Shown: one piece after another, positions 33,001-40,100 of the stretch
Layout of the letters: the number at the start of each line of letters is the position of its first letter
Numbering within the stretch: position 1 is the stretch's first letter
Assembly (NCBI GenBank): GCA_034432655.1
Contig: DAOUBP010000115.1
Coordinates: 1-45,588, forward strand
Length of the DNA stretch: 45,588 nt
Reading direction: 5' to 3'
DNA from: DAOUBP01 sp034432655
GTDB lineage: Bacteria; Chloroflexota; Anaerolineae; CG2-30-64-16
Made by a program: the position numbers and the translations under genes
The notes under the pieces: model-generated
The model's database searches: none
Seen by the model: the letters and a program-made list of their open reading frames with translations, nothing else
What the model was told of the DNA's origin: nothing

Positions 33001-34407
33001 TCCAGCGTAGCCTTCAGTCCCGACGACCAGGTCGTGGCGTCTGCATCCTGTGCCGAGATAACCGAGCAGGGCCTTTGTTCCTCAGGCGAGATTCGCCTCT
33101 GGGATGTCAAGAGCGGCCAACAGCAGGGTGCGCCGTTGGTGGGGCACACTGATCTGATCAGGAGGGTTGTGTTCAGCCCCGATGGCAAGATCCTGGCCTC
33201 GAGCAGTGACGACCATACGATCTTACTCTGGAGCCTCGCCACCGGCCGGTTGTTGGGCGACCCACTGGTCGGGCATGACCTGGAGGTCTATGCACTGGCC
33301 TTCAGCCCGGACGGCAAGATTCTGGCCTCGGGTGGCCGCGACGCTACAGTGATGTTGTGGGATGTGGCCAACGGGCAGCGCTACGGTCGGCCCCTGGTTG
33401 GCCATGCCGACACCATCACGAGCGTGGCGTTCAGTCCGGACGGCAAGACCCTGGCTTCAAGCAGCGCTGACTCGACTGTCAGGCTTTGGGACGTGGCAAG
33501 CGGCCAGCCGCTCGCTTCCTTCACCAGTCACAGCGAGTGGGTAGCGTCTGTGGCCTTCAGCCATGATGGCAAGACCTTGGCTTCCGGCGGAGATGACGGT
33601 TCCATCATCCTGTGGGACCTCGACCCGGAGTCGTGGCAGACACGCGCATGCGAAATTTCACACCGCAACTTGACGCCCAGCGAGTGGAAGCAGTACCTGC
33701 CTGGGCAGAAGTACCATCAGACCTGTACTCAATGGCCTACTGGTACAGATGACTCAACGTCCCTCCGTGCTACTAAGGCCTCTCCTGAATCGGTACGATC
33801 TGCTGCGACGCCGCTGGTATCATCAACACCGATGCTGATACCTTCTGCCCTGACAGACTCTTTACCTTATGTTGCTGATTTCTCTCCGCCGGGCTGCGGC
33901 GGATGGAGCGAGTACTCCGGTCAAAACGCTCAGGCGCAATGTCAGGGCGGGGCATACCACATCACGGTCAACAAGGAGAACTGGTTGGCTTGGGGATGGG
34001 CTGGCAAGTATTTCACAGATTTCGATCTGGAGGTGGATGCAACCCAGGTGAGTGGGCCGAATGATAATGTGTATGGCCTCATCTTGCGGGGCTATGGCAG
34101 CAACCGCTATTCATTCACGATCTCAGGGGATAGAAACTACAGGTTCAGCATAGAACAAGACGGCAACTACACCGCGCTGATCAAATGGACCTATTCTAAC
34201 GCCATCAACGGCGGCAATGCCACGAATCACCTGCGCGTGAGAGCCGGGGGTGACCGCTTCACTTTCTACGTCAATGGGCAGGAACTGGCCACCTTTACCG
34301 ACAAAACCTTTCAGGGCGGCGATATCGGTCTGATGGTCGGCACATTCAAGGAACAAGGAACCTTGCACGTCAGCTTCAGCAACCTGACCGTGCGGCCGAT
34401 CGAATAG
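27031..34407 (+). CDS. Giant nSTAND-type NTPase, TM, 28 WD40 repeats, lectin-like domain
   Basis: 2458 aa. Residues 1-360: helical region of unknown fold. About 365-830: nSTAND-type NTPase, opening PPYKGLQYFDERDSDLFFGR, Walker A GASGSGKSS (404-412), Walker B LLLVVDQFEEL (504-514), R-rich sensor and winged helix (EVAHEALIRAWPRLRGWL). About 835-885: charged coiled coil. 891-912: one transmembrane helix. About 972-2200: 28 WD40 repeats of about 44 residues (FSPDG..LASGS.D.TI.LWD). Then RNLTPSEWKQYLPG, a tail often seen in such proteins, and a roughly 170-residue beta-sandwich (2285-2458) like LamG/3-keto-disaccharide hydrolase domains. Predicted topology: ATPase inside, propellers and lectin outside. 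Likely an ATP-driven membrane sensor; ligand unknown. Confidence 0.9.
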   Translation: MKSAIVSCAKTICGATGSVLAGHTGQLVGTLLGPVLASVLPFGSGLAVAVLARLATDAVEHASTGVTARLTPPEKQRINHDLQGAFRDALREALYDLGGACCFPQAWRGGRDVPAELIFLQTPAMNALQQQGDPLAQQVCGCFRDLVAALDAGRLLPLDPGAEQPAADVRRYLDAETPAELAAAFHAQVMQPALAGHETLLCEVPELESHLRRHLLDRTLVHLGEALKRRPEAWRAFNRLMLENLRGQVRDLGSGQDEILARLDALLARPETEGVAGWADGMADLLAATGQIEKRLDEGFESVTQRVVAQHREVVTRLDGLLVVTVRIETKVDRVLRILEDGHYIIEGKAAVPTDLPPEPGEPPYKGLQYFDERDSDLFFGRELLTARLAGHLRQHNFLAVVVGASGSGKSSVVRAGLIPALRRGETLADGTLPPAGSAVWPIHILTPTAHPLDALAASLTRDVESVTAAATLAADLKADPRSLGLYVRRLLTSPRAGERSDRLLLVVDQFEELFTLCADPEERKAFVDCLLNAVGCDGVSPEEGSGPSRQNVALRPDCPTTVVITLRADFYHHCGQYASLREALEQSQAYIGPMDQEELRRAIEEPARLGRWEFERGLVDLMLRDVGDEPGALPLLSHALLETWKHRRGRVMTLESYAEAGGVRGAIAKTADAVYLGLMPDEQAIARNIFLRLTELGEGTQDTRRRVGLAELIPAAEQAWAVSRVLKTLTDARLVTTDKDVVSGVQTVEVAHEALIRAWPRLRGWLAEDRAGLRVHRALTEAALAWQKLDREPGSLLRGARLAEAGEYAEKHGDTLNPLEREFLAASQEAVAAEAAEREAQRQRELAAAQQLAEEQRQRAEAERGKAEAQRKRAEEQSRAARRLRQRAALLAGALLVAAIFLGAAIIANAQARHQALLTLSRQLAAQATNHISDLDLALLLSMEANRLSDAPEVRGNLLSALESSPHLLTFLHGHKGWVWNAVFSPDGRTLASASDDGTIILWDVAQRVQVGQLVAGDEHTPVVSVAFSPDGHTLASGSDNGTIRLWDLATLRVRGQPWFGHDDRVSSLMFSPDGLLLASGGRDRQLLLWDVASGQASPLVGRGAQAMIRKVAFSPDGRLLAVAAEDGTIALWDVQTRQRREQPWRGYTAGTSNGAIAGLAFSPDGSTLASGSWDGLILLWDVTTGQLRGRELRHESGAPISGLAFSPDGQTLASGCVDSTIMLWDPVTGQAVGQPLTGHHGWVNSVAFSPDGQTLASASADHTVILWSAGSPRSQRSLPGQTAPVFRIAFSPDGKTLASAGTDKDIVLWDVATGLPYGQPFISYVKDSSADDVTGIAFSPDGRRLATSSFGSVVLWDMANHRIVGSPLRWQGWVATATFSPDSSQLAAGGEDGNVILWDLAADTEPAARLLQGRPAVIYGLALSPDGRTLALGTAASTVVLWDIVTGEQLGALPGHQGNVNAVAFSPNGALLASGDENGLVLLWNTAAQTIVGRLEGHSGFVNGLAFSPDGLTLASGSSDQTVILWDVATRRPRFSALTGHKAEVASVAFSPDGKILASCGLDKQLILWDAHTGRPLGKPLIGHGEGLLRMAFSPDGQTLATTSLDSTIVLWHLASGQPRDDPLRGHTASVMTVAYSPDGKVVASGDQDGRIILWDASNGQIIGKPLVSNRGQVNGIAFTPDGQYFVTGSSDGSAVIWDLRARQPIARPLISYYSHRKMVSSLVYSPDGKILASGSADGTVILWDARAGKMLGEPLMDNQQGILRLAFNPNGKVLAAGDSAGTVTLWDIAAREQTDRIETDSESYSDAIAFSPDGKLFALAGCEHYSETTQYCDRGQIRLWDLAGHKQIGALVGHTAMVTGVAFSPDSKTLASSGWDGKTILWDLATQQPRHPPMALYRGDVFELAFSPVQSILATAGEDPAITLWDAETRRAIGHPLEGHTYLVASIAFSHAGNLLASGSADKTVRIWDVATQLPVSQPFLGHSSFVSSVAFSPDDQVVASASCAEITEQGLCSSGEIRLWDVKSGQQQGAPLVGHTDLIRRVVFSPDGKILASSSDDHTILLWSLATGRLLGDPLVGHDLEVYALAFSPDGKILASGGRDATVMLWDVANGQRYGRPLVGHADTITSVAFSPDGKTLASSSADSTVRLWDVASGQPLASFTSHSEWVASVAFSHDGKTLASGGDDGSIILWDLDPESWQTRACEISHRNLTPSEWKQYLPGQKYHQTCTQWPTGTDDSTSLRATKASPESVRSAATPLVSSTPMLIPSALTDSLPYVADFSPPGCGGWSEYSGQNAQAQCQGGAYHITVNKENWLAWGWAGKYFTDFDLEVDATQVSGPNDNVYGLILRGYGSNRYSFTISGDRNYRFSIEQDGNYTALIKWTYSNAINGGNATNHLRVRAGGDRFTFYVNGQELATFTDKTFQGGDIGLMVGTFKEQGTLHVSFSNLTVRPIE

Positions 34408-34425
34408 CAAACTTCAGGAGGAACA

Positions 34426-35331
34426 ATGAAACTACTACCCCAAGACTTCATCCACCCCGACGACCAGGCGGCTCTCGCCAACTTGCAGTCGCTGCCGCTG
34501 TTCCCAGAATTCATGAAGGCGTTCATGAAGCTGGGCTGGGAGCAGTTCTTTCACGGCACCAACATGGCCCAGAAGATCCGCCTGGGGCCCGATCAGCTGC
34601 CGGAGATCTACCGCTACCTCCCGCCGATCTGCGACAGGCTGGGCATCCAGGAGCCGGAACTGTACCTGGAGATGAACCCGCAGCCCAACGCCTACACCTT
34701 CGGTGACACCCGTACTTTCGTCACGCTGACTTCGGGGCTGCTGGAATACCTGGAAGAGGACGAGATCCAGGCCGTGATCGCTCACGAGTGCGGCCACATC
34801 TTCTGCCGGCACGTGCTGTATCACACCATGGCCACCCTGATCCTCCGGTTCGGCATGCCCTTGCTCGGCCTGCCGGACCTGGCCACGATGCCGGTGCGCC
34901 TGGCGCTCTCCTACTGGCAGCGCCGCAGCGAGCTGTCCGCGGATCGGGCCGCGGCCGTGGCAATGGGCGATGCAAAGCCGGTGGTGGATACCATGATCCG
35001 GCTGGCCGGCGGCCCGAAGTCGCTCACCGGCAAGATCAACCTGGACCTGTACCTGAAACAGGCCGAGGCATATGACCATCTGCAGGAATCGCAGTGGGAC
35101 AAGGTGCTGCAGGGCGTGGCCATCATGAACGCCGACCATCCCTTCCCGGCGGTCCGGGCGCGTGAGATCGTACGTTGGTGCGCCACCGATCAGTTCAAGA
35201 AGGTCGTCCAGGCGCTGGCCAGTGAACCGCCCGCGGCCAGGTGCCCCCATTGCACGGCGCGATTGGCAGAGGGCTGGAAATTCTGCCAGTCGTGCGGGCA
35301 ACCCGTCAACCAGCCGCTTGCGGCGGCATAA
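34426..35331 (+). CDS. M48-family zinc metallopeptidase with C-terminal zinc ribbon
   Basis: 301 aa. The catalytic HECGH is at residues 120-124, with the third zinc ligand E169 in ELSADRAAA, the M48 pattern. One or two weak hydrophobic stretches follow the active site (TLILRFGMPLLGLPDL), so it may touch the membrane but lacks the multi-helix frame of HtpX. The C-terminus has a zinc ribbon, CPHC...CQSC (about 272-288). AGGAGG lies 4 nt before ATG 34426, 19 nt after the STAND gene, so this is one operon. The inferred role is a protease controlled by, or acting on, the sensor complex. Confidence 0.9.
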   Translation: MKLLPQDFIHPDDQAALANLQSLPLFPEFMKAFMKLGWEQFFHGTNMAQKIRLGPDQLPEIYRYLPPICDRLGIQEPELYLEMNPQPNAYTFGDTRTFVTLTSGLLEYLEEDEIQAVIAHECGHIFCRHVLYHTMATLILRFGMPLLGLPDLATMPVRLALSYWQRRSELSADRAAAVAMGDAKPVVDTMIRLAGGPKSLTGKINLDLYLKQAEAYDHLQESQWDKVLQGVAIMNADHPFPAVRAREIVRWCATDQFKKVVQALASEPPAARCPHCTARLAEGWKFCQSCGQPVNQPLAAA

Positions 35332-35353
35332 CACATCTCTGAGGAGGCTTACG

Positions 35354-35617
35354 ATGGAAAAACCCTGGTTTGACCCGGAAACGGGAATGCTGTCGTTGGA
35401 TGCCTATGTGGCCGAGCTGCCTTCTTACCGCAGCATCCTGGCCGACAGCGCGGTGACTGAGGCTGAGGTGGTCGAGCAAGGCCGCCGTGTCGTTGGACTG
35501 TTGTCTCGGCTGGAAGGCATGCTGAGCCCTGAGGCGCATGCAGTGGCCACCGAGGCGCTGTGTGAACTGGCCGCGCTCTATGCGCTTGAACGCGTCCGCA
35601 CGTTGCAGGCGCGGTAA
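35354..35617 (+). CDS. 87-aa helical protein of unknown function
   Basis: Starts MEKPWFDPETGMLSLDAYV from ATG 35354 with GAGGAGG 6 nt upstream, 22 nt after the peptidase gene. The first 35 residues are followed by two predicted helices rich in Ala, Leu and Glu. It has no Cys, no membrane segment and no signal peptide. It is not a family I can name; its steady operon position between two zinc-ribbon genes suggests a small adaptor. Confidence 0.7.
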   Translation: MEKPWFDPETGMLSLDAYVAELPSYRSILADSAVTEAEVVEQGRRVVGLLSRLEGMLSPEAHAVATEALCELAALYALERVRTLQAR

Positions 35618-35642
35618 TACCCACCATTAAGGAGAAGGAACA

Positions 35643-36239
35643 ATGGGCGCTTTTGAAACATCTCGCTTGATCCCGGTGGTCGTCCCCGATCTGGCGCCGG
35701 TGGCCAACGATGTGGTCACGAACTTCCAGGTGCAGGGGTACGAGGCGACCGCACAGCAGCCGCTCTCCGGCGGCTGGCTCATCAGCCTGCGCAAGGGCAA
35801 CGCGTTTAAAGCGATCCTGGGCATGAACCTGGCCCTGAATCTGGAGTTCTCGACCATGGGCAACGGCACGGCGGCTAAAGCCAAGGTGGGGGTTATGGGC
35901 CTGCAGGCAGTCCCCACAGCCATTTCGATGCTGATCTTCTGGCCGGTTGCGCTCACGCAGGCCTGGGGGATGGTCCAACAATCGCAGCTGGACGAGCAGG
36001 CCCTGGCGGTGCTTGAGGCGTCCTTGCGAGCTCATGCTGCGCCCGGAGCAGGCGCGCCTGCCGCGGCGCCGGTCGCAGCGGCCACACCCTTGGTAAACAT
36101 GGCCGCACCCGTCACGGCAGACCCGGCGACCGCGACAGCAACGCAGGCGCCGGCCGCCAAGTTTTGTACGCAGTGCGGCGGCCCGCTCCAGCCGAGCGCG
36201 CGCTTTTGCCCGCAGTGCGGGACGAAGGTGGAGGCGTAG
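35643..36239 (+). CDS. Zinc-ribbon protein with one membrane segment
   Basis: 198 aa. AAGGAGAAGG lies just upstream of ATG 35643. Residues 1-90 form an alpha/beta domain (LIPVVVPDLAPVANDVVTNF, SGGWLISLRKGNAF). A hydrophobic stretch at about 88-105 (AVPTAISMLIFWPVALTQAW) is followed by a helix and an Ala/Pro linker. The C-terminus is a double-knuckle zinc ribbon, CTQCGG...FCPQCG (about 174-194). The ribbon resembles the one on the M48 peptidase two genes upstream, suggesting both dock on the same partner. Function otherwise unknown. Confidence 0.78.
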   Translation: MGAFETSRLIPVVVPDLAPVANDVVTNFQVQGYEATAQQPLSGGWLISLRKGNAFKAILGMNLALNLEFSTMGNGTAAKAKVGVMGLQAVPTAISMLIFWPVALTQAWGMVQQSQLDEQALAVLEASLRAHAAPGAGAPAAAPVAAATPLVNMAAPVTADPATATATQAPAAKFCTQCGGPLQPSARFCPQCGTKVEA

Positions 36240-36251
36240 GAGTCTGTTTGG

Positions 36252-36364
36252 ATTTTCAGTTCGGCGACCGGAAACCGCAGCACTCATCGCAAAGTCGGCT
36301 TCCGCTGACCCTGGCCAGCGCAGGCAGGCTTCTTGACAGTCGCTGCGGTTTCTGCCCTGAAAAT
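36252..36364. repeat. 113-bp imperfect inverted-repeat element (MITE-like)
   Basis: Outer arms ATTTTCAG (36252-36259) and CTGAAAAT (36357-36364); inner arms GAAACCGCAGC (36271-36281) and GCTGCGGTTTC (36342-36352). The segment between them holds no ORF. Nested perfect arms with an unrelated centre look like a miniature inverted-repeat element or a structured RNA. Confidence 0.5.
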
Positions 36365-36369
36365 GGCCT

Positions 36370-36411
36370 GCCCACGTGCCAGGCACCCTCCCAGGTGCCT
36401 GGCATGTGGGC
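36370..36411. repeat. Long REP-like hairpin, 18-bp stem
   Basis: GCCCACGTGCCAGGCACC (36370-36387) pairs with 36394-36411 through one G-U pair, leaving a 6-nt CTCCCA loop. No T tract follows. It lies in the 252-bp gap before the glycine-rich membrane protein gene and may also end or attenuate the upstream transcript. Confidence 0.6.
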
Positions 36412-36491
36412 ACTTTCATCCGCCGTGGCGCCGCCCGCGGCATGAGAAACTAACCAGCAAATGGCTCAGATAAAAACCCAGGGAGGTTGAC

Positions 36492-36971
36492 ATGACGGTA
36501 GAGCGGGAATACAGGGACATCGTCGAAACAGCAGTCATAGCGGCTGCAGGGATCGGCGTTCCTGGCGCGTTGTCTTTCGGGTTGGATGTAACCGCACTCT
36601 CAGCTACATGGGCTGTCATGATCGCCGCGATTGCTGACGAATCAGGGCATGCGCTGGACAAAGCATTCGCTGCGAAGCTGGCAGCCGGCGTTCTTGCCGG
36701 CGTGGGAGGTTATGCAGCGGGCAGCAAGATAGCAGTATCACTCCTCAATTTCATACCCGGTGCCGGCACCCTGGCCGCAATGGGAGTCAACAGCCTGATG
36801 AATGCCCTTTACACGTACAAAATGGGACACGCCATCTCCACGATGTTCGACAAAAACGGCTTCCACAAATCGGATGTCGAGGAGATGGCCAGCAGTCTGG
36901 TGGCGGTCGTCATATCCGCACCTTCGCTCGGCGAGATCAAGGACATCGTCCAAATGCTGCGAGAGGACTGA
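36492..36971 (+). CDS. Glycine-rich membrane protein of unknown function
   Basis: 159 aa. ATG 36492 has GGGAGG 5 nt upstream. Three small-residue-rich segments (VIAAAGIGVPGALSFGL, AGVLAGVGGYAAGSKIAVSL, FIPGAGTLAAMGVNSLMNAL) resemble glycine-zipper helices of DUF697/YcjF-like proteins. The charged C-terminal helix ends KDIVQMLRED. It is separated from the zinc-ribbon gene by 252 bp with hairpins, so it may have its own promoter (TAACC at 36451 and AGATAAAAACCCAG at 36468 partly echo the STAND promoter). The following 179 bp (36972-37150) hold no gene I can support and no clear terminator. Confidence 0.75.
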   Translation: MTVEREYRDIVETAVIAAAGIGVPGALSFGLDVTALSATWAVMIAAIADESGHALDKAFAAKLAAGVLAGVGGYAAGSKIAVSLLNFIPGAGTLAAMGVNSLMNALYTYKMGHAISTMFDKNGFHKSDVEEMASSLVAVVISAPSLGEIKDIVQMLRED

Positions 36972-37150
36972 AGCCGATGCCCCGCTGTATTTCAGACGTG
37001 CGTTTTGGCGCCCTGCCGGCCATCCAGAGGAACCGTATGGACAAACAGATTTCGGTGATCACGCGCCTGTACGGAAATGGATATCTTGATTACACTGGTA
37101 GCCGACGGCATTCAAGAAAGGTATCGGACGTATCTTCCGTGCGTGGTGCG

Positions 37151-40100
37151 TTAAAGGCTCGCCGAGGCCAGCGCCCCATGCGCCGGCACGTCTTCCAGAT
37201 ACGACTGCCGCAAGGTCGGATCGGCGATCTGGCCCGCGCGCTCCGCCAGCAGGCGTTGGGCGGTTGCGAGGATGCCGGCGGCGCGCGGGTCATGGCTGGC
37301 CTGCAAGACCCGATAACAGGCCAGGTAGATGCGCAGCGGCTCCTCGGCGCCGTCCACAGATCCGGTTGCCAGGTGCGCGAGGATCTCCTCGACGTGCCCC
37401 TGGGCCTCGGCCAGGTCGCCCTCTGCCAGGGCGATCTCGGCCAGGCCGGCCAGGTTCTCCAGCGCGCGCGTCTTCTCGCCGCTTGCGCGCCGGGCAGCCA
37501 ACGCCTGTTGGTGCGCGTCGGTCGCCGCGGCCAGGTCTCCCAGCGCTGCCAGCGCATGGCCCAGGTTGGTCAGGACAAACGCATGAACACGTTGCTCATC
37601 CAGTTCTGCGACGACACCCAGCGCCTCGCGGCAGAAGTGGACTGCGGCCTGATCGTCGCCCATTTGATGGGATAATAGCCCCAAGGCCGCCAACGCTTCG
37701 CCTTCTTCGTACTTCGCCCCTGTTGCGCGCGCCAGTTGGAGTGATTGATCGTAAGAGACGCGCGCAGCCGCGTAATCACCTTGATTCCTGGCAATCTGCC
37801 CCAGGAGGTAATGCGCCACCGTTTCGCCGTAGCGGTTCCCGACCTCGCGGCAAAGCGCAAGGGTCTCGTCAGCGTAGGCGCGGGCGGCGCTGTAGCGTCC
37901 CTGGTACAGGGCGATATTGCCCAGGTTGCCCAGGCTGATCCCCTGGTTGAGCCGGTCCCCGGTTTGCCGGCCGATGGCCAGCGCCTGCCGATACAGGGGC
38001 TCGGCGTCAGCATAGTTGCCCTGTTCGTAGGCGATGCTCCCCAGGGTGCCTAGCGCCATCCCCTCGATCCGCCGGTCGCCGCAACGCCGGCTCACCTGCA
38101 GGGCCCCGGTGAGTTCATCCCGGGCACGGGCATAGTCGGTCGCGCTGTAGGAGGCGATCCCCAGGTTGAGCCAGCAGTGGGTTTCCACCGTGGCCAGGCC
38201 AAGCGCCTGGGCGCCGTCCAAAGCAACGGTCAGATGCTCGCGCGCGGCCGGGTAGTCCCCCTGCCAGCAAAGCGCCTGGCCCCAGACCAGATGGCTGCGG
38301 GTCGCGGTCTCGGAGCTGGCCGGGACGAGGATTGTGGCGCGCTCGGCCGCGGCGACGGCTGTCTCGTAGTCGCCGGTCAGATAAGCGTAGCGCGCGGCTT
38401 GCACCGCAGTGACCGCTCGCTTTGCGTCGTCGTTCAGCCGCTCGGCCAGCTCTGTCACGGCGGCCAGGTCCTCCTGTTGCGCGGCCCGATCCCCTTGCAG
38501 GTCGTAGACCAGCAGGCGCGCCAGGAGCAGTTCGTAGCGCTCGGCGGCCGCATCCTCCGGCGTCAGGGCCAGCGCCCGGCTGAAGTAGGCCACGGCTTCA
38601 GCGTTGGCGTATTGAGCCGCAGCCCGCTCCCCCGCCAGCCGCGCATAGCGGCGCTCCTGTTCGACATGGCCAGCCTGGCCGTGGTGATAGGCCAGGTCGC
38701 CGTATACAGGCGACGGGTTCGCTGCGTGCACGCGTGCCAGCGCAGCCGCCGCCGCGGCATGTCTGTCGCGGAGCTGGCCGCGCAACTGCATGTCATAGAC
38801 CGCATCGCGCACCAGCGCGTGCTGAAACTGGTAACGGCTGTCATCCAGAGGCGACCACATGCCGGCCCGGGCCGCCGCGGCAAGCACGGCATCCAGCGGC
38901 AGGTCCCCGCCCGTAAGCTCTGCCAGCACGGCAGGCTCGAACTCCCGGCCGAGCACGGCCGCGGCTTGCAGGGCCTCCCGCACGGGACGCGCCAGCCGAT
39001 CCACCCGGGCGATCAGCACCCCCCGCACGTCGGCCGGCAAGGACGGCACGCTGGCCATCGTCATCGTGCCGTCGGGCCGTGGGACGATCAGCCCCTGCTC
39101 CTGCATATGGCGCAGCAACTGCTCGGCGAAGAACGGGTTGCCCTCGGTGCGCGCCTGCAGCAGGACCAACAGCGACGGTTCGGCGGCCGCGCCGAGGAGA
39201 GAATAGGCCAGCTCCGCCAGCTCGGCCGGCGTCAGCGGCGTCAGGCGCAGATCGCAACGCGGCAGCGCGGGGTCATAAGCTGTCAGATCGGGCGGCTCAC
39301 GGCTCACGAGCAAGAACGCCAGACGGGCGCCGTTCAGATTGCGCGACAAAATGCGCAGGAAAGCCAACGAGTCGGCGTCCAGCCAGTGGGCGTCCTCCAT
39401 CACCAGGACGACCGGCCGCAGCCGGCTCTCGGCCAGGAAGAACGCCTGCAGGGCAGCGAGGGTGTTGTCGAAGCGGGCCTTGGCCTCGGCCTGCTCATAG
39501 CGCGAGCCGGGCCAGTACAGGTCAATCAGGGCGCCGAGGAACGACAGGCCGTTCTCCAGCGCCTCAGCGAGGGCGGGTATGCCGTCATCGCGCGGGCTGG
39601 GGGCGCGCGTCGCAGCGATGAGCGCGCCCAGGCGATCAATGAAGCGCTGCACGTTCCGCTCGGCTTGCCCTGTCCCGGCCGGGGTCTGGCCGAAGTAAGC
39701 GCGCAAGAGCGTGCGGAACGGCTGTAGTGAATAGCGGCGGATCTCATCGGCGGGACAAACCAGCCAGGTGGCGAGGGGCTCCTCGCCGGCCACAGGCGGC
39801 TCCCCAGGCAGGAGGGCCGGAAGGTCCAGGCGCAACTCGTCCACCAGCCGGCTCTTGCCCACGCCCGCCTCGCCGGAGATGGCGATGACCCCCGCCGGCT
39901 GGCCGCGGCGGAGGCGCTCCAGGGCAGCGCGCAACTGCGCCAGTTCTGGCTGCCGGCCCACCAGCCGGCCACTGTAACGCATCGGCTTCACGGCTGTATG
40001 CCGGCCCCGCAGCGCGTAGACCGGCTGCGGAGCTGCAAACCCCTTGAAGGCCTGTTCGCCCAGCGGCTCGACCTGGAAATGGCCGGCCGCAGCGCGACGC

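Noticed and set aside
29944..33635. Regular spaced repeats resembling a CRISPR array at DNA level
   Set aside because: The repeats are about 130 bp apart, imperfect, and lie in one continuous reading frame encoding WD40 units.
36977..37675. Plus-strand ORF after the glycine-rich membrane protein
   Set aside because: Most of it is antisense to the TPR end of the cyclase/ATPase gene; no ribosome site and no protein-like features.
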